From Nostoc cf. commune SO-36 (GTDB taxonomy: Bacteria > Cyanobacteriota > Cyanobacteriia > Cyanobacteriales > Nostocaceae): a stretch of DNA of 64,000 nt. Both the position numbers and the translations under genes were made by a program. This document shows positions 9,322-17,800 of the stretch, one piece after another (position 1 is the stretch's first letter; every line of letters begins with the position of its first letter). The notes under the pieces were generated by a model that was given only the letters and a program-made list of their open reading frames with translations, was not told the DNA's origin and ran no database searches. The stretch covers positions 2,238,501 through 2,302,500 of the forward strand of contig NZ_AP025732.1 of NCBI RefSeq assembly GCF_023734775.1, in the 5' to 3' direction.

Positions 9322-10124
9322 TGTCTGGGGTCGATCTTTGCCTCTAATGCCATACCTTGGAGAATCGCTTCATTTACAGCATCACTAAGACTAGGGACAA
9401 GTTGCTTTGGTGGTACTAACTCCTCTTGTTCATACTTGCGGTTAAATGAATTGGTGGGGCGTTGTCCAGTAATGGCATAGTACAAAGATCCAGCTAAACA
9501 GTAAATATCAACTGTTGGGTGACGGATTCCCTTGTGTATTAACTCATAAGGTGCGAATGCTTTGTTACCAAAAGACCTAGACAGGGTACTTGGTGGGGAC
9601 ATATCGCCGGCAATACCAAAATCTATCAACACCGCTTTGCCAGAGTTAGGAATCCCTGAATTAAAATTAAGCATAATATTGGGAGGAGTGACATCAAGAT
9701 GAAAAACTCCTTTTTTATGTACCTCTACCAAAGCTAAACCCATTTGACGGATGTATTTTACAGCTTCAGTTTCGGGTAATTTCCCTTGGCGTTGCACGTA
9801 TTCCCATAAACTCTCGCCTGCTATATATTGCATTTCTAAGCAGTAGCGACCATTTTCTTCAATAAAAAAGTCGAATACTTGCACAATATGGGGATGTGAG
9901 TCTGTACAACACATTGCTAGCATCTGTGCTTCTTTTTTGAAGCGTTCAACATACTTGGGATAGTCTGGATCTCGTTGAACGCTGATGTTAGGGGTTTTGA
10001 TCACGACTCGGCGGTTTAGCTTGGTATGCATTGCTTGGTAGGTAAGTGCAAAACCACCACCACCCAAGTATTTTTCTATTTTGTATTTGCCGTTGTATAT
10101 TAGCTGTCCGTCTTGCCAGAACAT
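9282..10124 (-). CDS. Ser/Thr protein kinase, N-terminal part of a split kinase-GUN4 gene
   Basis: A Hanks-type kinase domain covering residues 10-268. The glycine loop is GGGGFALTY, the ATP lysine is Lys43 (VVIKTP), the catalytic loop is HLDVTPPN (Asp144, with Leu instead of the usual Arg before it), and the metal motif is DFG (LIDFGIAG, about 168-170). The HLD variant makes it a non-RD kinase, but all catalytic residues are present. After MALEAK the frame departs from the family consensus and ends in a meaningless tail (IDPRQWMSGCFLLARLI). Restoring one G (GCAAAG-G-ATCG) gives AKDRPQTMDEWL and joins the GUN4 domain downstream. It is therefore a truncated gene or carries a sequencing error. 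Confidence 0.85.
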   Translation of the reverse strand: MFWQDGQLIYNGKYKIEKYLGGGGFALTYQAMHTKLNRRVVIKTPNISVQRDPDYPKYVERFKKEAQMLAMCCTDSHPHIVQVFDFFIEENGRYCLEMQYIAGESLWEYVQRQGKLPETEAVKYIRQMGLALVEVHKKGVFHLDVTPPNIMLNFNSGIPNSGKAVLIDFGIAGDMSPPSTLSRSFGNKAFAPYELIHKGIRHPTVDIYCLAGSLYYAITGQRPTNSFNRKYEQEELVPPKQLVPSLSDAVNEAILQGMALEAKIDPRQWMSGCFLLARLI

Positions 10125-10255
10125 ACGCCCAATTTATTGATGGCTAATGTTGATTGTGACACGCTTTTTGTGAGTTATCGTGGTTGGCGTTGCTAGAATA
10201 AGCTCACGCAGAGGCGCAAAGAGAAAGGTTAAGGTCTTCTGGCTACTGCTGAAGT

Positions 10256-10465
10256 AACTATTGGAGTTGTAAAAGCAACTAATGCGATTTGAAAACCAAC
10301 TATTGGAGTCGCAAAAGCAACTAATGCGACTTGAAAACCAACTATTGGAGTCGCAAAAGCAACTAATGTGACTTGAAAACTAACTATTGGAGTCGCAAAA
10401 GCAACTAATGCGACTTGAAAACTAACTATTGAAGTCGCAAAAGCAACTAATGCGACTCTAAAACT
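10256..10465. repeat. Five tandem 42-bp repeats, each with a small hairpin
   Basis: Units start at 10256, 10298, 10340, 10382 and 10424. Each contains GTCGCA and TGCGAC, 11 nt apart, able to pair. Substitutions in copies 1 (GTTGTA/TGCGAT) and 3 (TGTGAC) still allow pairing through G-U wobble in the plus-strand RNA. The array fills most of the 363-base gap between two kinase genes and lies upstream of the kinase-GUN4 gene. It encodes nothing obvious. Confidence 0.85.
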
Positions 10466-10488
10466 AACTTTTGCGTAAGTCTAGCCTA

Positions 10489-11535
10489 TTACCTATTTTG
10501 TGGTTTAGCAGAAGATGATGGCGTTTGTTGTGTTGGGGGATTGGTAGGTGCTGATTTGTCTGGGAACCAATCTTTGAATAAATCTGTGCCGTCTTTGACT
10601 CCTGATATCAAGGCTGCGAATAACGCTAATACACCCATAATCTCTAATATCCACGCCCACAAGGGTTGTGTCCAAAGAAGTTTGGGAAGAGAAAAAGCTG
10701 CTGTTTTGAAACCCAATTCTTTTAACCAGTCTTCTACTGTTTCGGGACGGTTATCTGGTTGTAGTTGCATTGCGTGGAGAATGGCATCATTGACGCGATC
10801 GCTAATTTTATCGTTCAATTCTTGAGGTGGAATTAAACGCTTATTGTTATCTTGGCGCTCAATAGCACTTTCTGGCTGTTTTCCTGTTAATAAAAAATAT
10901 AAAGTTGCCGCAAGAGAATAAATATCAGTCCAAGGTTTACGTTGCGCCTGTTGTTTAGGAGAGTTGGAATATAGTTCAATTGGTGTAAATTTGTCAACCA
11001 AGTTACCGCGACTTGATACTGGGTTATCAACGAATCTTCGTGCTAAGTCGAAGTTTATCAAAACAACCTGATGCGTACCCGACCGCAAAATGATATTTTC
11101 TGGTTTCACATCTCGATGTAAAAATCCTTGTTCATGCACTACTATGAGTGCTTTACCAATTTGTTGAATATAATCTACAGCCTCTTTTTCAGGGAGAAAT
11201 CCTCGCGGTTGGACAATCTTGGCTAAATTATCTCCTAGAATATGCTCCATGACCATGCATTTTAAATCACCTTCCTCGAAGGTATCAATGACTTGGACAA
11301 TATTCGGATGTTTGCATATTGCTAGTTTACGGGATTCATCTGCAAAACCTGAGTTTAAGCGATCGCGGTCTTCGTTACTTAATTGATTCAGCAAATTGGA
11401 ATCCAATGTTTTAATCACAACATTCTTGCCATCCCGATGCTCAGCAAGATAAGTAATAGCGAAGTTACCCTGTCCTAACTGTTGCTTAATTTCATACCGA
11501 TCGCGGTGTAACTTTTGTCCAGATGCCCAAGTCAT
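10489..11535 (-). CDS. Ser/Thr protein kinase with C-terminal membrane anchor and altered DFG
   Basis: A 348-residue kinase. The domain covers residues 12-270: glycine loop GQGNFAITY, ATP lysine Lys42 (VVIKTL), catalytic loop HRDVKPEN (Asp142, Asn147). The metal-binding DFG is replaced by NFD (INFDLARR, Asn161), so the conserved magnesium-binding Asp is missing. The APE region reads FTPIELYS. A membrane helix follows at about 291-312 (WAWILEIMGVLALFAALI), then a short Pro/Thr/Ser-rich tail. The kinase would face the cytoplasm from the membrane. Loss of the DFG Asp suggests weak activity or a pseudokinase role. It is separated from the next kinase by the 42-bp repeats. Confidence 0.88.
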   Translation of the reverse strand: MTWASGQKLHRDRYEIKQQLGQGNFAITYLAEHRDGKNVVIKTLDSNLLNQLSNEDRDRLNSGFADESRKLAICKHPNIVQVIDTFEEGDLKCMVMEHILGDNLAKIVQPRGFLPEKEAVDYIQQIGKALIVVHEQGFLHRDVKPENIILRSGTHQVVLINFDLARRFVDNPVSSRGNLVDKFTPIELYSNSPKQQAQRKPWTDIYSLAATLYFLLTGKQPESAIERQDNNKRLIPPQELNDKISDRVNDAILHAMQLQPDNRPETVEDWLKELGFKTAAFSLPKLLWTQPLWAWILEIMGVLALFAALISGVKDGTDLFKDWFPDKSAPTNPPTQQTPSSSAKPQNR

Positions 11536-11858
11536 TGGTTGATTATCTTAGAGACTTTTATTAATTTTTGCATATAGCCATTCTCCTGTGGATGTAAGAG
11601 CTGATTCTCTCAACAAATGTTCTGTAGCTTGCACCCTGACATCTAATAGTGAAGCTGTTATGCTTCAAAAAATGTAATATGACGCGATCGCAAAAGTTGT
11701 GTTATAAACACGGGCAAAGTCTTACAAAATACGAAATTCTTTATTATGAAGCTTCTTCGGTAAATGCGTAATTTCCATACTAATGGCATCAAATGCTACT
11801 GTAACCAATCAAGCTTTAGCGTTTAATCTTCAGTAATCTTTAAAAAATAGAAAAAATA
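11536..11858. other. Intergenic between divergent genes, no clear element
   Basis: About 320 bases that must hold promoters for the kinase (leftward) and the aminotransferase (rightward). One GCGATCGC site is present. No tRNA, repeat or clear operator was seen. Confidence 0.4.
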
Positions 11859-13178
11859 ATGTTAAGTATTCCTATTAACTTAAATTTACCTCGTACACCC
11901 CATTTAGTAACTTCCTTACCTGGGCCTCGCGCTCAAGCAATTGTACAACGCGATCGCGCCGTAACTTCTCCTTCTTACACCCGTGATTACCCGTTAGTTG
12001 TATCTCGCGGTCAAGGCTGTATGGTAGAAGATGTTGATGGTAATGTATTTCTGGATATGACCGCAGGTATTGCCGTTACAGCCACCGGACACGCTCACCC
12101 GGAAGTTGTCAAAGCAATCCAAGAACAGTCGGCGCGTCTGTTGCACATGTCAGGGACGGATTTTTATTATGAACCGATGGTGGAATTAGCGGAACAATTA
12201 GCGATTCGCGCCCCTTTTCCTCAACTACACAGTAACAGTGCATTCCCCGCAAAAGTATTTTTCACCAATTCCGGGGCAGAGTCAAACGAAGGAGCAATTA
12301 AACTAGCTAGATATTACACCAAGCGATCGCTAATCGTAGCATTCTTGGGTGCATTTCACGGACGCACTTATGGGGCAATGTCTCTCACTGGTTCCAAAAC
12401 AGTCCAGCGAGCTAATTTTGGGCTTTTAGTTCCTGGGGTGACACATATACCTTATGGCACTCACGCTAGCTTAGATTACTTGGAACAACAGCTATTTAGC
12501 ACAATTTTACCACCGCAAGAAGTAGCGGCGATCGTCGTCGAAGCGATTCAAGGAGAAGGTGGGTATATCGTCCCCGAAGATGGTTTTTTGCAACGAATTC
12601 GGGAGATATGCGATCGCCACGGTATTCTGATGGTAGTGGATGAAGTGCAAGCGGGGATGGGGCGGACTGGTCGCTTATTTGCGATCGAGCATTGGGGTGT
12701 GATGCCTGATATCATTACTACTGCTAAAGGTATCGCCAGTGGTTTGCCCTTGGGAGCGATACTTGCCAGACCTGAGTTAATGACTTGGCCTCCCGGTTCT
12801 CACGCGACTACATTTGGTGGTAATCCCGTAGCTTGTGCTGCTGGTATTGCCACACTGCGATTGCTAGAAAGTGGTTTAATGAGCAACGCTACGCAAATGG
12901 GAGAATTATTACAAGCTAGTCTTACCCAGTTGCATCAAAGATTTCCCAGAGTATCGTTGCCACGAGGTAAGGGTTTGATGGTAGCGGTGGATTTATTGGA
13001 TGAACAGGGTAATCTTGATCATAAATTACGCGATCGCATTATTCAAGAAGCTTTTTTACGCGGTTTATTATTGCTAGGTTGCGGTAAAGCAGCAATTCGT
13101 TTCTGTCCCCCTCTAGTTATCGACAGCGACCAAATTCACATAGCCCTTCACATTATCAGCGAGATTTTAAGTTCTTAA
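11859..13178 (+). CDS. Class III PLP aminotransferase (acetylornithine/GABA aminotransferase-like)
   Basis: A 439-residue fold-type I aminotransferase of class III. The N-terminal VEDVDGNVFLDMTAGIAV, the cofactor loop FTNSGAESNEGAIKLAR (about 135-151), the AFHGRTYGAMSLTGSK segment, Asp261 in VVDEVQAGMGRTG and the Schiff-base lysine Lys290 in TTAKGIASGLPLGA are all present. This group transfers omega- or alpha-amino groups to 2-oxoglutarate; the substrate cannot be fixed from sequence. The next gene, 65 nt downstream, encodes a DUF1338/HglS-like enzyme that acts on 2-oxoadipate in characterised bacteria. A role in lysine or 2-aminoadipate breakdown is therefore a reasonable inference. Confidence 0.85.
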   Translation: MLSIPINLNLPRTPHLVTSLPGPRAQAIVQRDRAVTSPSYTRDYPLVVSRGQGCMVEDVDGNVFLDMTAGIAVTATGHAHPEVVKAIQEQSARLLHMSGTDFYYEPMVELAEQLAIRAPFPQLHSNSAFPAKVFFTNSGAESNEGAIKLARYYTKRSLIVAFLGAFHGRTYGAMSLTGSKTVQRANFGLLVPGVTHIPYGTHASLDYLEQQLFSTILPPQEVAAIVVEAIQGEGGYIVPEDGFLQRIREICDRHGILMVVDEVQAGMGRTGRLFAIEHWGVMPDIITTAKGIASGLPLGAILARPELMTWPPGSHATTFGGNPVACAAGIATLRLLESGLMSNATQMGELLQASLTQLHQRFPRVSLPRGKGLMVAVDLLDEQGNLDHKLRDRIIQEAFLRGLLLLGCGKAAIRFCPPLVIDSDQIHIALHIISEILSS

Positions 13179-13212
13179 ATATTAGGGGCAACAAGAGAGA
13201 AATAACCAGTGC

Positions 13213-13250
13213 TTAATGACAAATGACCAATGACCAATGACAAATGACAA
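13213..13250. repeat. STRR heptamer tract ATGACMA containing a start codon
   Basis: Repeated ATGACAA/ATGACCA units with period 7 run into the coding sequence of the DUF1338 gene; the last ATG is its start. Related tracts precede the genes at 56473 and 59981. Confidence 0.75.
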
Positions 13251-14170
13251 ATAAAATAGCCCTTAATTTATGGAAATTACTTTGGCAAGAATACAGCGCC
13301 AGGGTAAATCATGCTCGTACTTACCAGCAAATGATTACTGCTGCGGGTGGGACTGTCGCCAACGACCACATCGCCTTTCGCTCATTGCGTTTATTAGTAG
13401 ATACTCCACAGGGTGAAGTTAACTTAGGAATTGACTATCTCGCACAACTTGCAGAAGCTTTGGGTTACGTGGCGGCTGGAGAGTATACTTTTCCTCAAAC
13501 TCATTTGTACGCCCGTTATTATCGTCATCCGCAGCAAGAGGAATTTAACTTACCCAAGCTGTTTATTAGTGAGTTAATTGTCGATGAATTGCCTACCGAT
13601 ATTGCCCAACTCATCATTAAAACAGTATCTTCAATCCCAAACGAACTGACTTTACCCCTTAATTTTCTACAAAAAGACTCGAATATTGAAACCATCGCCA
13701 AACAACTCCAGCAAGTTTTCACCCGCCCTTGGCTACCTCCCCAGCGTTCTGTTATTGAAGAGGTGAATCAGATTACTCAGTATGGGGCTTGGGTGTTGCT
13801 GCACGGATATGCTGTCAACCACTTTACAGGCTACGTTAATGGACAGAATACTCCAAAATATCCAGACATTGAGACTACCGCCGATGGTTTGGCTAATCTG
13901 GGTGTACCAATGAAAGCAGAGATAGAGGGAAATGTTGCTTGTGGTTTGCGGCAAACTGCAACTCAAGCAGTAACAGAAATGGTGACGGTGTTAGATGATA
14001 ACAGTGGTGCAGAAATTCAAATCCCTTGGACTTACGCCTACTATGAAATTGCCCAGCGTTATCTAATAGATGTAGAACCTGGAAAGCAGATACTTTTTGA
14101 TGCTTTTTTAGGAAGTAATGCCCAGCAATTGTTTGAAATGACTCGTCTATCTAATACCAATTCTGTATGA
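13244..14170 (+). CDS. DUF1338 family, 2-oxoadipate dioxygenase/decarboxylase (HglS-like)
   Basis: A 308-residue protein of the DUF1338 family. Characterised members (HglS/YdcJ) are Fe(II)-dependent enzymes of vicinal-oxygen-chelate fold that convert 2-oxoadipate to 2-hydroxyglutarate in lysine catabolism. Candidate metal ligands are His42 (NDHIAFRSL), His193 (AVNHFTGYV) and Glu268 (YYEIAQRY), matching the His-His-Glu pattern of the family. It probably forms an operon with the upstream aminotransferase. The ATG lies in a tandem ATGACAA/ATGACCA heptamer tract (13217-13249), so the N-terminal MTN comes from a repeat. It is shorter than E. coli YdcJ, as in plant and cyanobacterial versions. Confidence 0.8.
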   Translation: MTNKIALNLWKLLWQEYSARVNHARTYQQMITAAGGTVANDHIAFRSLRLLVDTPQGEVNLGIDYLAQLAEALGYVAAGEYTFPQTHLYARYYRHPQQEEFNLPKLFISELIVDELPTDIAQLIIKTVSSIPNELTLPLNFLQKDSNIETIAKQLQQVFTRPWLPPQRSVIEEVNQITQYGAWVLLHGYAVNHFTGYVNGQNTPKYPDIETTADGLANLGVPMKAEIEGNVACGLRQTATQAVTEMVTVLDDNSGAEIQIPWTYAYYEIAQRYLIDVEPGKQILFDAFLGSNAQQLFEMTRLSNTNSV

Positions 14171-14599
14171 AGATGCGCTAAACCATATTTACAGCAGTTT
14201 TTGATCAAACCCACCACAAAATAAATCCTAAAACAAAGCCCAGTATTGCTTTCAGTACTTTTATCTGTGGCACGTTTGATTGCAATTTGCTGTAAGGAGC
14301 TTGCAATTAAATAATGTACCGATATACCAGTAAGATTTTACCGTTATCTGATGGATTCAGAGTTTTCAACTGGTACTTTATTTTGACGCAAGTCCCTAAG
14401 TACAAGAAAGAAGAAAGAGAAACGAACCGCAAAGGACACAAAGAAAGAAAGAAGTTAAAAGGGTTTGGCGCAGCCTCACAAAGAAATGGTATAAGTAGCC
14501 TAGAACTCAATACACTTCAGATAAGACCAAAACACTTGTATAGACGGCGATTTATCGCGTCTTGAAAACCCAAAATTTTTGCCGTAGCCTTGGTATTAT

Positions 14600-14787
14600 C
14601 AACCAAAAAGGTAATTTTGTAACGAAAATTATGATGTTTGTAACGAAAATGATGATTTTACTAACCAAAAAGGTAATTTTATAGTGAAAATTATAATATT
14701 CGTAACAAAAAGAATGATTTTACTAACCAAAAAGGTAACTTTGTAACAAAAATTATAATGTTTGTAACGAAAATAACGACCTGAGTA
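14600..14787. repeat. Three AT-rich tandem repeats of 62 bp
   Basis: Units begin at 14602, 14664 and 14726, each starting ACCAAAAAGGTAA and containing the words GTAACGAAAAT and TAATGTTTGTAACGAA with changes. They sit between two converging genes, 40 bp downstream of the nifJ stop. The rest of the gap 14171-14599 holds no recognised feature. Confidence 0.75.
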
Positions 14788-14828
14788 ACTTAAGTCGTTA
14801 TTTTTATAACTAAAACTAAGGCTGATGT

Positions 14829-17800
14829 TCAGAAAGTATCGCGCTTTGCCAGATATTGGTACATCTGCCAACGAGCATCTACCTCAGTTTGCGCTTGTTC
14901 TAACAAATGCTTGGCTACGTCTGGTTTGCTCTTGGTAAGCATTTTGAAGCGATTTTCTTGATACATTGAATGTTCTACAGATTGCGTAGGCGATCGCATA
15001 TCCAATTGCAAAGGATTTTTACCCTGGTTAAGCAACTCTGGATTATGCCGATACAGCAACCAACGACCTGATTCTACCAGAGTTTTCTGATGATTCATCC
15101 CTGTGGTCATATCAATGCCGTGGGCGATACAATGGCTGTAAGCAATAATCAGTGATGGGCCATCATAAGCTTCTGCTTCCAGAAATGCTTTGAGGGTATG
15201 TTCATCTCTAGCACCAAGGGCTACACTCGCTACGTAGACATTTCCGTAGGTCATGGCAATCATCCCTAAATCTTTCTTTGGTGCAGGCTTGCCACTGGCG
15301 GCATATTTCGCAACTGCGGCTCGTGGCGTAGCTTTAGAAGATTGACCGCCTGTATTAGAATAGACTTCTGTATCCATCACCAAAATGTTGACATTTCGAC
15401 CACTAGCAATCACATGATCGATGCCGCCAAAATCAATATCATAAGCCCAACCGTCACCGCCAACAATCCAGACGCTTTTTCTCACTAAGTAATCAGCAAG
15501 GGATTTTAGATTTTGGATTTGGGCATGGGGCATGGGGCATTGGGCATTGGAGTGGTAATTGCTTTTTTCTAACAGTTCATCTAGCTTTTGTTTCAACAGC
15601 GCTACCCGTTCTCGTTGTTCCCAAATATCAGCCTCAGTGTTTTGTTTGGCATTGAGAATAGACTGTACCAACTCGTAAGGTATTCCCAATTCCCTATGCC
15701 CTATGCCCCATTCCCCACTCCCCAACTGTTGCAACAATTCCGCCGCAAACTCAGCTTGTTTATCTAAAGAGAGGCGGAAGCCAAAACCGAATTCGGCGTT
15801 ATCTTCAAATAGATTATTAGACCACGCCGGGCCGCGTCCTTCGGCGTTGGTTGTCCAAGGCGTTGTGGGGAGATTACCACCATAAATTGAAGAACAACCT
15901 GTAGCATTGGCGATGACAGCGCGATCGCCAAACAATTGTGTTAATAATTTTAAGTAAGGTGTTTCACCACAACCTGCACAAGCACCAGAGAATTCAAATA
16001 AAGGTTCTTGCAGTTGTTGTTGGCGAATCTGGTTTAATTTTAGCGATCGCCTGTCAGGATTAGGTAAACTCAAAAAGAAATCCCAGTTTTTTCGCTCTTG
16101 TTCTTGCAATGGCAACTGCTGTGCCATGTTAATAGCTTTCAGCGATGGCTCAGATTTATTTTTAGCAGGACAAATATTTACACAAATAGTGCATCCCGTG
16201 CAATCTTCTGGGGCAACTTGAATGGTAAATTTTTGATTGGCAAAGTCTTTATCTTTTGCACCAGTTGACTTAAAGGTTGCTGGTGCATTCACTAACTCAT
16301 CCGCTTGATAAGCCTTTGCACGGATGGCGCTGTGAGGACAAACCATGACGCACTTACCACATTGTACGCAGACATCCGGTTCCCATACAGGTATTTCTTC
16401 AGCAACGTTACGTTTTTCCCACTTGGCAGTACCGACGGGAAAAGTGCCATCAACTGGTAATGTGCTAACAGGTAAGTCATCACCTTCCCAAATCATGATT
16501 TTGCCCAGAACTTCTTGTACAAATTTGGGAATAGGGAGTGGGGAGTGGGGAGTGGGGAGTGAGGAGTTAGGAGTTAGGATTGTTTGGGGGACATCTACTT
16601 TATGCAAGTTGTCTAAGGTGTTGTCTACAGCTTGCAGGTTCATGCGGACAACTTCTGCGCCTTTTTTACCATAGGTTTTTTCAATTGCTTGTTTGATTTT
16701 AGCGATGGCTTCTTCTTGCGGCAAGACACCCGCTAGAGCAAAGAAGCATACTTGCATAATAGTGTTAATTCTGCCACCCATCCCACTTTCACGGGCAACC
16801 TGGCTAGCATTAATTACGTATAACTTCAAATGCTTGTCGATAATTTGCTGCTGCACCTTCAAAGGCAAATATTCCCAGACGGTATCTGTATTGTATGGAC
16901 TGTTAAGCAGCAAAGTCGCCCCAGAAGTAGCAGCCTTTAAAACATCTATGCGTTCTAGAAATCCCCAATGATGACAACCAATAAAGTTGGCTTGGTCAAT
17001 TAAGTAGGTGGAACGAATTGGCTCTTTACCGAAACGTAAATGAGAGACGGTCATTGAACCAGATTTTTTGGAGTCAAAGACAAAGTAGCCTTGAGCGTAA
17101 TTGTCGGTTTCTTCACCAATAATCTTGATAGAATTTTTATTAGCCCCAACAGTCCCATCAGCACCTAACCCATAAAACATTGCCCGAACAACATTATCCG
17201 ATTCTGTGGAGAAATCAGGGTCAAAGCTTAAAGAAGTGTGAGTAACATCGTCATTAATTCCAATAGTAAAATGCTTCTTCGGCTGGCTTTGCGCGAGATT
17301 ATCAAAAATGCCCTTCACCATCGCCGGAGTAAATTCTTTAGATGAAAGACCATAACGCCCACCTATAATTTTAGGGTATGAGAAAGTATTTTCTCCCCCT
17401 GCTTCCCCTGCCTCCCCTGCTCCCCCTGCTCTCTTATCTCCCCACGCCTCATAAATAGCAGCCACAACATCCAAATACAAAGGTTCCCCGGCGCTACCTG
17501 CTTCTTTGGTGCGATCGAGAACAGCGATCGCTTGTACACCAGTTGGTAATACTGCAACAAACTTTTGGACATCAAAGGGGCGGTAAAGTCGCACTTTGAC
17601 TACACCAAGTTTTTCGCCACGGGCGTTAAGGTAATCTACTGTTTCATGGACGGTTTCACAGCCTGAACCCATAAGAACAATAACGCGCGAGGCATCGTTA
17701 GCGCCGTAATATTCATAGATTTTATAATGCCTTCCCGTGCGTTCTCCAAATTCATCCATGATGCGCTGGACAATATCTGGACAAGCGTTGTAGTAAGGGT

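Noticed and set aside
10256..10465. Considered a CRISPR array
   Set aside because: The 42-bp units are contiguous with no unique spacers, and no cas genes are present.
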